Assembly (NCBI GenBank): GCA_001664505.1
Contig: CP011806.1
Coordinates: forward strand, 1,239,537 to 1,303,536
Reading direction: 5' to 3'
DNA: 64,000 bases
Source: Acidobacteria bacterium Mor1
GTDB taxonomy: Bacteria; Acidobacteriota; Polarisedimenticolia; Polarisedimenticolales; Polarisedimenticolaceae
Shown: positions 14,340-22,911 of the stretch, piece after piece
Position numbering within the stretch: the stretch's first letter is position 1
Layout of the letters: every line of letters starts with the position of its first letter
Notes under the pieces: model-generated
Database searches by the model: none
The model's input: only the letters and a program-made list of their open reading frames with translations
Told to the model about the DNA's origin: nothing
Translations under genes and position numbers: made by a program

Positions 14340-16153
14340 GGGCGGCGGGTACCTTCGCCGAACTTCTTGACCTTCTGCACCAGGTTCTTGCGGGCGATCC
14401 CGGCGTCGACGGCAGCAGAAGTGTAGTTGTCGTTGTGCTTGCGCATCAGCCGCTCGAAGTACATCAACTGGAACATGCTCTTGGCCTCGCGCCAGCGGCA
14501 GCTCAGGGCGTGGACCAGCTGGTCCATGGGCGAATGCCGTTCTTCCTGGACCCGGGCCAACGGCGTCGCGTCCCGGTCGAGAATCGAGTCGACGGCATGC
14601 AGCACCGCCTGATGCATCATGCTGCGCAGTTCAGCGATGTTGCCCGGCCAGGCATGCTGGCGCAGCGAATCGCAGAGTTCACTGGAGAGCCCGCGGAAGT
14701 GCTTGTGCGCGCCGTAACCGAATGCCCGCACGAAATGCCAGGCCAGGGGCACGATGTCCTCGGGGCGTTCCCGTAGCGGGGGCAGCACGATCGGCTGATC
14801 GAGGATCCGCTCCAGCAGCACCGGGGCGACGAATCCCCGCTCCTGCAGCACCTCCGGTTTGCGGCGGCTGGCCAACACGAGATGAGGATCCCGGCGCCCC
14901 TCTTCGATCCAGCGGGCCAGCAGGATCTGGTCCGCTGCGCTCAGATCCGCCACCTCGTCGAAGAACAGGGTGCCGCCGCGGGCCAGGCCGGCCCATCCGT
15001 CCTGCCGCTCGATCGAGAGCTGGGCCTCCAGTTCGTTTTCCGCCAGCTCGCCGCAGCGCACCACCAGGTGCGGACCGGCCGAACGGACGCCACGCCCATG
15101 GAGATAGCGGGACACCTGGTCCGCTCCGGTTCCGGTCTCACCGCAGATCAGCGTGACCGGCCCGGTGGACTCCACGGCCGACGCCACCTGGGCGCGCAAG
15201 CGGCACATGACCTCGCTATGGCCGAGCAGGGCGCCACAGTCGGCGGGCTGATCGCCGAAGCCCGGGAAGGACGCACCCTGCGACAGCGCCTGGCGAGTCC
15301 GCTCGGCTTCGGCGCGATGGCTCTCGTTTTCCAGCACGATACCCAGGGCCTGAAGCACCGGCCGGTGGGTCCGCAGGCTTGCCCGCAACATACCGACCCG
15401 GTCGGGCGGGCACTCGAACGAAAGGCAAAGCGGCCGGGGCGCCCGGGTGAGCTCGGACACGACCATCACGGTACCGGGGAAACCCTCGATGTCCCGCACG
15501 CGAATCTCGTCACCCTCGGTCTGTAGCAACGCATCGGCCGCTTCGTTCAGCGGGATCGACAGATCGCCGGAACGGGTTCGCACGTTCCAGCGGCCGAGCA
15601 CCGGCTCGAAGGCCCAGAGTCGAATCCCGTCGGCGCCGATGGCCTGGCGCACCCGCTCGAGGGAACCGTCGAGATCGGGGCCCCCGCCGTCACCGCGATC
15701 ACGAGACGCCGCCATCAGTTCCGACGCCAGCCCCAGCACATCCCCGTCGCCGCGCTCTCGCTCGCCGGTCAGCAGGCGAAAGACCCGCTCTCCGATCTGC
15801 TCCCCTGTCGGGATCGCGCGCTGGGGTCTTGCCGGCGCGGAAGCCAGGACCAACACCCGGTCGCTGACCGCATCGGCCAGGTAGACCATGACCGTGCCGA
15901 GCAGGATCCGGTCGCCGGGTTCCAGCAGCGCATCGGTGACCCGGCTGCCGTTGACCCAGGTGCCGTTGGCCGAGCCGAGATCGAGGATGCGCACGCCGGA
16001 ACGGTCCAGACGGACCTCGGCGTGGATCGCCGAGACACCGTAGCCGTTGAGCCGGAGGTCGCTGTCCTCGGCGCTTCCGATGCGAATGGAACCAGGGCAC
16101 AGCGGTACCCGCTTTTCAGACGCAGCCGCACCTTTGACGTGCAGGTAGAACAA
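14336..16153 (-). CDS. FHA-GAF-AAA+ (NtrC-like, degenerate) protein
   Basis: A 605-residue protein. It has an N-terminal FHA domain (about 1-95; IRIGSAEDSDLRL, VSAIHAEV, GSANGTWVNG), a GAF-like region (about 150-290), an NtrC-type AAA+ domain (about 310-520) and a C-terminal Fis-like helix-turn-helix. The Walker A is GETGTGAD, with alanine where lysine is required. The GAFTGA loop is absent, although GGTLFFDEVADL (Walker B) and PGNIAEL remain. It therefore probably neither hydrolyses ATP nor contacts sigma-54. FHA reads phosphothreonine, so the overlapping kinase gene is its likely partner. The role, perhaps a phosphorylation-controlled DNA-binding scaffold, is inferred. Confidence 0.85.
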   Translation of the reverse strand: MFYLHVKGAAASEKRVPLCPGSIRIGSAEDSDLRLNGYGVSAIHAEVRLDRSGVRILDLGSANGTWVNGSRVTDALLEPGDRILLGTVMVYLADAVSDRVLVLASAPARPQRAIPTGEQIGERVFRLLTGERERGDGDVLGLASELMAASRDRGDGGGPDLDGSLERVRQAIGADGIRLWAFEPVLGRWNVRTRSGDLSIPLNEAADALLQTEGDEIRVRDIEGFPGTVMVVSELTRAPRPLCLSFECPPDRVGMLRASLRTHRPVLQALGIVLENESHRAEAERTRQALSQGASFPGFGDQPADCGALLGHSEVMCRLRAQVASAVESTGPVTLICGETGTGADQVSRYLHGRGVRSAGPHLVVRCGELAENELEAQLSIERQDGWAGLARGGTLFFDEVADLSAADQILLARWIEEGRRDPHLVLASRRKPEVLQERGFVAPVLLERILDQPIVLPPLRERPEDIVPLAWHFVRAFGYGAHKHFRGLSSELCDSLRQHAWPGNIAELRSMMHQAVLHAVDSILDRDATPLARVQEERHSPMDQLVHALSCRWREAKSMFQLMYFERLMRKHNDNYTSAAVDAGIARKNLVQKVKKFGEGTRRP

Positions 16154-16206
16154 ATGCCGACTCCTGTCCGGGGACGCCCCTGAGTGCTCGACCGGCCGAT
16201 GGGATT

Positions 16207-18642
16207 ATGGCACAGCCGAGACCTTCATTTACGCCCATACGGCGCCGAAAGCTCACCGCACTATTGCGAGAGCGGGAATTCGGTTCCGGGCCCGTGGGTT
16301 ACAATCCGCATGGTGAACAGGCCACTTCCCCCGACCGCCGACCGGCCCTGCTTCTCGGCGCCCTGAGAGCCTCGGTGCTGAACTCCCTCGGAGCGCATCT
16401 CGCGGGTCAGATCGTCGGCCCCTTGCGTTGGGTCGGACTCGCCGTCGTGGCCGCGGTCACGGCTCTGCTCTGCGGCCCGGCGCTCAACGTGGAACTCGAC
16501 TGGAGCAACCGGTCGATGAACGCTCTCAGCGCCGATGAGGGAGCCTTCTATCGGGACTTCCAGAGCACCTTCGGCAGTGACGAGGTGCTGGTCGCCACCC
16601 TTACCCGGAACGATCTCCTCAGTAGCCCGGGACTCGCCGAACTGGATCGACTGACCCGTCACATCGAACAGTTCGACGGCGTGCGGCGGGTGATGAGCCT
16701 GACCAACGCCACCCGTCTCGCCGCGGGAGACTACGGCGCCGAGGAACGTCCGCTGGTCGATCTCGAGCGGCCGGTCGATACCGCATCCATCGAAGGCTTC
16801 CTCCAGGGTTCGCCGTGGAGTTCGATGCTGATCTCCGCCGACCGGCGCACCGCCGGCATCGCCGTCGAGATCCACGAGCGGCAGGGAGACGATCTCTATC
16901 GCGGCCGACTGGTCGAGGACCTGCGCGGTTTGAAGCGCGGAGCGGAACCGGGCAGCGCGATCCACCTGACGGGAATCACCGCTCAGAAGTACGACACGAC
17001 CCGCTTCATTCAGCGGGACCAACGGGTGGTGCTCCCGCTATCGATCCTCGTCATGGCCTTCTGCCTCGCCGTGGCGACCCGCCGCATCTCCGGCGTGCTG
17101 TTGCCGCTGGCGGTCACCGGCATCAGCCTGCTCTGGACCGTCGGCATCTACCATCTGCTCGGCTTCAAGCTGAACGTGATCACCTCGCTCTTGCCTCCGG
17201 TGGTGCTGGTGCTTTCCGTCACCACCGGACTCCACCTGCTCCAGGAATGGAGAGACCGGGCGGTCGACGCCGCCTCTCCCCGGGAGGCGGTGCTGGAGGT
17301 GCTGCGCAGGCTGGGCATGCCGGTCCTGCTCACCGGGATCACCACGGCCATCGGACTCGCAGCCCTCGGCACCAGCGACGTCCCCGCGGTACGCCAGTTC
17401 GGTCTGTTCGCGGCCCTCGGGGTCACCGTCAGCCTGTTCCTGAACCTCACGGTGCTTCCCGCCGTGCTGGTCTGGATCCCGCTGCCCCGCTCGGCCCCCC
17501 GCAGCGTCGGACTGATCGTCAGCGGCTTGATCCAGGTCGCCAACTGGAGCGTGACCCGCCCGCGTGGGGTGATGCTGCTGGCCGCCGCGGGCACCCTGCT
17601 GCTGGCAGCCGGTATCGGCCGCATCCACAACAACACCGATCTGATCCGCTTCCTGTCCCCCGACGCCGAGTTGGTCAAGGACACCATGTTCATCGATGAG
17701 CGGCTCGTCGGCGCGAACTCGCTGGAGCTGGTGGTCTCCCGGCGGGACGCCGCCCCCCTTACCGCCCTCGACGACATGAATCGGATCGAGCGGTGGATGG
17801 AGCGGATCGGCGAGCTCGAACCGGTGACCCACGTGCTCGGCATTCCGGCGGTCATCGCCGAACTCCATCGTGCCGAGTCCGGCGCGGAGACCACCGCGCT
17901 TCCCGACGATCCCGAGGACCTGCTGTATTGCTTCGACCTGCTCGAAGCCTCGGACCGCCAGGCGGAACTGCGCCGTTTCATCACGCCGGAGTTCGATCGA
18001 GCCCGGATCAACGTGCGGCTCCACGCCATCGGCACCCACGAGGCGACCGGGGTGTTGGAGCAGATCGAGCGGCTCTCCGGTGAGATCCTCGGCGCCGGCT
18101 ACACGGTGCACCCCACCGGCAGCTTCTACCTGGTGACCCTGGACTCCAACCGGCTGGTATCGACCCAGCTGCGCAGCTTCGGCCTGGCGCTGGCGGTGAT
18201 CCTCGGCATCATGGGGCTCTGGTTCCGCTCGCTGACCCTGCTCGCCGCGGCGCTGATCCCCAACCTGGTGCCGATCGTCTGGCTCCTGGGGCTGATGGGC
18301 TGGCTCGGGATCGACCTTTCCACCGCCACGGCCATGGTCGCCTCGGTGGTGCTGGGCATCGCCGTCGACGGCACGATCCACTATCTGGCCCGCTACTGCC
18401 GGGAAAGCTCCTGCGGCTGCTCGGCCAGCGCAATTCGGCAGACTACCCGGGGAACCGGGCGGGTGCTGGTCACCGCATCCCTGGTGATTGCCCTCGGTTT
18501 CTGGGTCGGGGCGAGCGGCAGTTTTCGCCCGACCCTATATTTCTCGGTGTTGAGTGGGGCGACGATCCTTGGCGCCCTCCTTTGCGATCTTCTAATTCTT
18601 CCAGCATGCTTGATGCTGGTTCGGCCGGAGCCCCGGAGCTGA
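16207..18642 (+). CDS. RND superfamily (MMPL-like) lipid exporter
   Basis: Up to 811 residues with two symmetric halves. Each half has one transmembrane helix, a large periplasmic loop and a five-helix bundle (helices near 285-450 and 670-800). RND helix-4 type acidic/Gly motifs occur in VVLSVTTGLHLLQEW and VVLGIAVDGTIHYLARY. MMPL/HpnN-type proteins move lipids or hydrophobic products. The ATG at 16207 gives a non-membrane N-terminus with no ribosome site. A GTG at 16375, after a TACAAT box at 16300, is a likely alternative. It heads the operon with the type III PKS genes, so export of the phenolic lipid is a reasonable inference. Confidence 0.85.
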   Translation: MAQPRPSFTPIRRRKLTALLREREFGSGPVGYNPHGEQATSPDRRPALLLGALRASVLNSLGAHLAGQIVGPLRWVGLAVVAAVTALLCGPALNVELDWSNRSMNALSADEGAFYRDFQSTFGSDEVLVATLTRNDLLSSPGLAELDRLTRHIEQFDGVRRVMSLTNATRLAAGDYGAEERPLVDLERPVDTASIEGFLQGSPWSSMLISADRRTAGIAVEIHERQGDDLYRGRLVEDLRGLKRGAEPGSAIHLTGITAQKYDTTRFIQRDQRVVLPLSILVMAFCLAVATRRISGVLLPLAVTGISLLWTVGIYHLLGFKLNVITSLLPPVVLVLSVTTGLHLLQEWRDRAVDAASPREAVLEVLRRLGMPVLLTGITTAIGLAALGTSDVPAVRQFGLFAALGVTVSLFLNLTVLPAVLVWIPLPRSAPRSVGLIVSGLIQVANWSVTRPRGVMLLAAAGTLLLAAGIGRIHNNTDLIRFLSPDAELVKDTMFIDERLVGANSLELVVSRRDAAPLTALDDMNRIERWMERIGELEPVTHVLGIPAVIAELHRAESGAETTALPDDPEDLLYCFDLLEASDRQAELRRFITPEFDRARINVRLHAIGTHEATGVLEQIERLSGEILGAGYTVHPTGSFYLVTLDSNRLVSTQLRSFGLALAVILGIMGLWFRSLTLLAAALIPNLVPIVWLLGLMGWLGIDLSTATAMVASVVLGIAVDGTIHYLARYCRESSCGCSASAIRQTTRGTGRVLVTASLVIALGFWVGASGSFRPTLYFSVLSGATILGALLCDLLILPACLMLVRPEPRS

Positions 18643-18643
18643 C

Positions 18644-19240
18644 ATGCGCCCTCTGAAGAACCTCTCGCTGATCCTGATCGCTCTCCTGCTCGCGACGCCG
18701 GGCGCCGCCGATAACATGTTCGACCCGAGCAACGGGACGATCGTCGAACGGTCCACGGTGCCCCCTGGAGAGAAACGCATTCAGGGGGAGGTTCGCCTGG
18801 TCGACCGGGACGGCCACCTGGTCGTCCAGACGGTGCTCTACTCCAAGGTGCTCAAGCGAGTCCTCGGCAGCATCGTGGAGAAAGAAGAAGGCAACTGGCC
18901 GGCGGCCCACGACGACTCCATCGCCTATCGCAACTCCCTGAACGAGACGGTCACCATGGTGGTCGATGCCCCGCGGGGGGTCGGCAACTCCCGTCAGCGG
19001 GCGGTGCTGATCGAGTTCTTCGTGTGGAACGAGAAGGGCTTCGTCGTCCTCTCGGGCGCATCGATCGACGAACGATCCGATGAGTTCCTGCGGGTGCGGC
19101 GACTGGCGGCCCCGACCAACACTCTCGAACTGAACGTGGACTACGTGCAGGAGAACATGGCGCTGATCCTCGCCGACTCCTTCGAGCTCTCCCGGGAAGC
19201 GGCCGACGCGATGATCGAGCGGCACCGGAGGAAACCGTGA
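18644..19240 (+). CDS. Secreted hypothetical protein of the PKS operon
   Basis: A 198-residue protein with a clear signal peptide (MRPLKNLSLILIALLLATPG, cleavage near AAD). The mature part is mostly beta with a long stretch (VVQTVLYSKVLKRVLGSIVE) and a helical C-terminus. No family is recognised. The ATG lies one base after the exporter stop, and its end overlaps the PKS start by 4 bp (GTGA), so the three are translationally coupled. A periplasmic partner of the exporter or carrier of its product is plausible but unproven. Confidence 0.7.
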   Translation: MRPLKNLSLILIALLLATPGAADNMFDPSNGTIVERSTVPPGEKRIQGEVRLVDRDGHLVVQTVLYSKVLKRVLGSIVEKEEGNWPAAHDDSIAYRNSLNETVTMVVDAPRGVGNSRQRAVLIEFFVWNEKGFVVLSGASIDERSDEFLRVRRLAAPTNTLELNVDYVQENMALILADSFELSREAADAMIERHRRKP

Positions 19241-20286
19241 GAGTCGCCGCGGTCGGCTCCGCCCTCCCCCCGCACTACTACGATCAGGAAGCTCTTCTCG
19301 GCGCCCTGCGCAAGGCCTGGGCCGAACGCCATCACAACGTCGGGCGGCTCGAAGCGCTGCACCGCAACGTGCTCGTCGGCGGCCGGCATCTGGCGTTGCC
19401 GATGGAAGACTACGACGGCCTGACGAACTGGGGCGCGGCCAACGACGCCTGGATCCGGGTGGCCCAGGAGGTCGGCGAACAGGCGGTGCGCGACGGCCTG
19501 AAGAAGGCCGGACTTCCGGCCAGCCGCATCGACGCCCTGATCTTCGTCACCGTCACCGGGGTGGCGACCCCCTCGATCGACGCGCGGCTTTGCAACCGGA
19601 TGGATCTGCGCAGCGACGTCAAACGCATGCCGATCTTCGGCCTCGGCTGCGTCGCCGGTGCCGCCGGTATCGCCCGGGCCGCCGACTACGTGCGGGCCTA
19701 CCCCGACCAGATCGCCGTGCTGCTCTCGGTGGAGCTCTGCTCGTTGACGCTCCAGCGGGAAGACCTCTCGATCCCCAACCTGATCGCCAGCGGCCTGTTC
19801 GGCGACGGTGCGGCGGCGGCGATCGTCGCCGGCTCCGAGGTCGACCTGCCAGGGCCGGAGATCGTGGCCACCCGCTCGGTCTTCTATCCGGACTCGGAAC
19901 GGGTCATGGGCTGGGACATCAGCGAGCGGGGCTTCGGCATCGTGCTCTCCGCCGACGTACCCCAGGTCGCCGAGCAGCATCTGGGACACGATGTCGACGC
20001 CTTCCTCGAGGACCAGGGACTGAAGCGAGGCGACATCGCCCACTGGATCTCCCATCCCGGCGGACCCAAGGTGCTCGAGGCGATGCAGCGGGCCCTGGGC
20101 CTCGGCGAGGAGGCCATGGCCGAGAGCTGGAAGACTCTGCGGGAGGTGGGCAACCTCTCCTCGACCTCGGTCCTGCTGGTGCTCGAGGCGACCATGGAAC
20201 AACATCGGCCCGAACCCGGTTCTTACGGTCTGATGCTGGCGATGGGGCCCGGATTCTGCTCGGAGCTGGTGCTGCTGCGATTCTGA
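19237..20286 (+). CDS. Type III polyketide synthase
   Basis: A 349-residue chalcone/stilbene-synthase-like enzyme. The catalytic triad is visible: Cys138 in FGLGCVAGAAG, His273 in HWISHPGGP and Asn306 in VGNLSSTSVL. It condenses an acyl starter with malonyl-CoA units, and bacterial relatives with this gene context make alkylresorcinols or alkylpyrones. The GTG start overlaps the preceding stop. Neighbouring ACP and fatty acyl-AMP ligase suggest a fatty acyl starter loaded on a carrier protein. Family and active site are certain; the product type is inferred from context. Confidence 0.93.
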   Translation: MRVAAVGSALPPHYYDQEALLGALRKAWAERHHNVGRLEALHRNVLVGGRHLALPMEDYDGLTNWGAANDAWIRVAQEVGEQAVRDGLKKAGLPASRIDALIFVTVTGVATPSIDARLCNRMDLRSDVKRMPIFGLGCVAGAAGIARAADYVRAYPDQIAVLLSVELCSLTLQREDLSIPNLIASGLFGDGAAAAIVAGSEVDLPGPEIVATRSVFYPDSERVMGWDISERGFGIVLSADVPQVAEQHLGHDVDAFLEDQGLKRGDIAHWISHPGGPKVLEAMQRALGLGEEAMAESWKTLREVGNLSSTSVLLVLEATMEQHRPEPGSYGLMLAMGPGFCSELVLLRF

Positions 20287-20367
20287 CGCGGCGACCCGGG
20301 AAACCTTGGCCCCCTAGCGCGGCTGGTGCACAATGGAACCGCACCTGCGAAAGGGTATCCAGGGTCC

Positions 20368-20913
20368 GTGAACACACCTCTGCTCTATCTCGGATTGATC
20401 CTGCTGGTCGCGGCCGAGCGGTTGCTCGAGCTCTGGATCTCCAACCGCAACGCCCGGCGGCTGCTGCTCCGCGGCGCCGTGGAAGAGGGCGCGTCCCACT
20501 ACCCGGCGATGGTGCTGGTTCATACCGGCTTCCTCTTCGCCTGCCCGCTGGAAGTCTTCCTGCTCGACCGGCCGTTCATCCCGGCGCTCGGCTACCCGGC
20601 GCTGGGGGTGGTCGTGGCGACCATGGCCCTGCGCTACTGGGTCATCGCCACCCTGGGCGAACGCTGGAACACCCGGGTGATCTGCCTGCCGGCCAAACCC
20701 CTGGTGGTGGCCGGCCCCTTCCGCTTCATCAAGCATCCCAACTACGTCGCCGTGGTGTTCGAACTACTGGCGCTGCCGTTGGTCCACTCGGCATGGATCA
20801 CCGCAATCCTGTTCGGCATCGCCAACGCCTTCGTGCTGCGCACCCGCATTCGCGTGGAAGACGCCGCCCTGGCCCGCCACTCCCGTTCGGGACTGGCCGC
20901 AGGAGCGTCCTGA
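20368..20913 (+). CDS. Isoprenylcysteine carboxyl methyltransferase family protein
   Basis: A 181-residue integral membrane methyltransferase of the ICMT/SrsB type. Four to five helices are followed by the signature PFRFIKHPNYVAVVFE (about 115-130), which forms the S-adenosylmethionine site with the preceding RYWVIATLGERWN. The GTG at 20368 was chosen; a longer ATG version adds 14 non-membrane residues through the intergenic gap. In Streptomyces the homologous gene follows the type III PKS and O-methylates the alkylresorcinol, which is the probable role here. Its stop overlaps the ACP start (TGATG). Confidence 0.85.
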   Translation: MNTPLLYLGLILLVAAERLLELWISNRNARRLLLRGAVEEGASHYPAMVLVHTGFLFACPLEVFLLDRPFIPALGYPALGVVVATMALRYWVIATLGERWNTRVICLPAKPLVVAGPFRFIKHPNYVAVVFELLALPLVHSAWITAILFGIANAFVLRTRIRVEDAALARHSRSGLAAGAS

Positions 20914-21197
20914 TGGGCGGGGGCGCGGCGCCGGAAGCGCTGGACCCGATGATCCTCGCGGGCATCGAGAAGATCGCCCGGGAGCATCTGCGCTTCGAAG
21001 GCACGATTCGCGGCGACGAGCAGCTGGTCGAGGTATTGGAGCTGGACTCGCTGCGCAAGCTGACCCTGGTGGTCGAGGTCGAAAACCACTTCAAGATCTG
21101 CCTCGACGAGGGAAGCGAGGACGAGATCGTCACCACCCGAGACCTGGTGCAGCTGATCGGGAGGAAACTTGGCCCAGACGCCGACCACGCTGATTGA
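20913..21197 (+). CDS. Acyl carrier protein
   Basis: A 94-residue carrier protein with the phosphopantetheine site LELDSLRKL and helix II/III features (VVEVENHFKICL, TTRDLVQLI). It starts within the stop of the methyltransferase gene and overlaps the fatty acyl-AMP ligase start by 29 bp. A dedicated ACP next to an acyl-AMP ligase is the usual arrangement for loading a fatty acid as an acyl-ACP. Here it would feed the type III PKS. Confidence 0.9.
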   Translation: MGGGAAPEALDPMILAGIEKIAREHLRFEGTIRGDEQLVEVLELDSLRKLTLVVEVENHFKICLDEGSEDEIVTTRDLVQLIGRKLGPDADHAD

Positions 21198-22911
21198 GCT
21201 GCTGGAACGGGTCGCAGGCGAGGAACAAACCGGCCTGCGCTTCGTCGACCGGCGGGAGCGGGAGCGTTTCTGTTCCTGGCGGGAGATCCGCGAACGGGCC
21301 ATGTCGGTGGCCGGCGGGCTGCAGCGCCTTGGAATCGGCTCCGGCGACCGGGTGGCCCTGGTCTACCCCACCGGCCCCGAGTTCTTCGACGCCTTCTTCG
21401 GCACCCTGCTGACCGGCGGCGTTCCGGTGCCACTCTACCCGCCGGTGCGGCTCGGCCGACTCGAGGAATACCACCGGCAGACCGCCGGCATGCTGCGGGC
21501 TTCGGGCGCCCGTCTGGTACTGGCCGACAACCGGGTTCGCCGCATTCTGGGCAGCACCGTCGAACGGGCCCGGCCGGAACTCGGTTGCCGCACCCTGGAA
21601 TCCCTGGACGCCGGAAGCTTCCGTCCCGTCGACGTCGACCCTGAAGACCTAGGCCTGGTGCAGTTCTCATCGGGCACCACCGTGGATCCCAAACCGGTGG
21701 CGCTGAGTCACCGGGCGTTCGTGACCCAGGCGGCGTTGATCAACAGTTTCTGGCCGGAGAACGAAGGGGTCCATCACACCGGCGTCAGCTGGTTGCCGCT
21801 CTATCACGACATGGGCCTGATCGGCTGCGTCGGACCTGCGCTGGAACGGCCCGGCGTGCTGACCCTGCTGCCTCCCGAGGCGTTCATCGCCCGGCCGGCG
21901 CTCTGGCTGCGGGCGATCTCCCGCCACCGCGGGACGATCTCCCCCGCCCCCAACTTCGCCTACGCGCTGTGCGTCGACCGGATTCGCGACGAAGATCTAG
22001 AAGGGGTAGATCTGAGTTGCTGGCGGGTGGCGCTCAACGGCGCCGAGACCGTCGTTCCCGGCGTGATGCGCGCCTTCGCCGAACGGTTCGCCCCCTTCGG
22101 CTTTCGCGAGTCGGCGATGACGCCGGTCTACGGCCTGTCGGAAGCGGCGCTGGCCGTGACCTTCAGCAACCTGGCGACGCCGCCGACGGTCTCCCGCTTC
22201 GATCGCGAAGCGCTGTGCCGTCGACAGGCCCAACCCGACGACTCCGGCCGGGAGCTCACCGCCGTCGGCCGCCCGCTGCCCGGCTTCGAGCTGCGGATCG
22301 AGGACGATCACGGCGCCCGGCTGGAAGCGGGGCGCATCGGGCGGGTCAAGATCGCCGGGCCGTCGCTGATGAGCGGCTACCTGGGCAAGCCGGAACTGAC
22401 CGAGAAGATGTTCGACGGCACCTGGCTCGACACCGGCGACCTCGGCTTCGTCTGGGACGGAGAACTGTTCCTGACCGGCCGGGCCAAGGACATGCTGTTG
22501 CTCCGCGGCCGCAACCACGCTCCCGACGAGGTCGAGCGGGCGGTCGACGAGGTCGAGGGAGTGCGCACCGGCTGCGCGGTGGCGGCCAGCTACCTGCCCG
22601 ACGGCGCCAGCGGTGAAGAGCTGCTTGTGCTTGTCGAGGCGCGCAAGGAGGTCCCCGCCGGTTCCTACGAGGACATCGCGACCGAGTGCCGGGCCGCGGT
22701 GCTGGCCGGTGCCGGACTGGCGGCGCACCAGGTGATCGTGGTCGCTCCCGGCACCCTGCCCCGGACCTCGTCGGGCAAGCTGCGCCGTCAGGAAGCGCTG
22801 AACCGGTTCCTCGCCGGCACGTTGACTCCGCCGGAGAAGGTCACGGCGCTGCGCATCGCCAAGGAGATGGCCCGTTCGACCCTGGCCTACACCCGGGCGG
22901 GACGTTCGTGA
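21169..22911 (+). CDS. Fatty acyl-AMP ligase (FAAL)
   Basis: A 580-residue ANL-superfamily adenylating enzyme. The phosphate loop is LVQFSSGTTVDPKPVAL, the core has WLPLYHDMGLIG (FAAL-type), YGLSEAAL and TGDLGFVW, and the C-terminal subdomain contains GRAKDMLLLRGRNHAP. The FAAL-type WLPLYHDMGLIG motif separates it from acyl-CoA synthetases. It activates a fatty acid and passes it to the ACP encoded just upstream. The TTG start has a GGGAGG ribosome site and overlaps the ACP gene; its stop overlaps the next GTG (GTGA). Confidence 0.92.
   Translation: MAQTPTTLIELLERVAGEEQTGLRFVDRRERERFCSWREIRERAMSVAGGLQRLGIGSGDRVALVYPTGPEFFDAFFGTLLTGGVPVPLYPPVRLGRLEEYHRQTAGMLRASGARLVLADNRVRRILGSTVERARPELGCRTLESLDAGSFRPVDVDPEDLGLVQFSSGTTVDPKPVALSHRAFVTQAALINSFWPENEGVHHTGVSWLPLYHDMGLIGCVGPALERPGVLTLLPPEAFIARPALWLRAISRHRGTISPAPNFAYALCVDRIRDEDLEGVDLSCWRVALNGAETVVPGVMRAFAERFAPFGFRESAMTPVYGLSEAALAVTFSNLATPPTVSRFDREALCRRQAQPDDSGRELTAVGRPLPGFELRIEDDHGARLEAGRIGRVKIAGPSLMSGYLGKPELTEKMFDGTWLDTGDLGFVWDGELFLTGRAKDMLLLRGRNHAPDEVERAVDEVEGVRTGCAVAASYLPDGASGEELLVLVEARKEVPAGSYEDIATECRAAVLAGAGLAAHQVIVVAPGTLPRTSSGKLRRQEALNRFLAGTLTPPEKVTALRIAKEMARSTLAYTRAGRS

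Noticed and set aside
20286..20367. Separate promoter or gene between the PKS and the methyltransferase
   Set aside because: A CACAAT word is present but there is no matching -35 box; the 81-bp gap is treated as an operon spacer.
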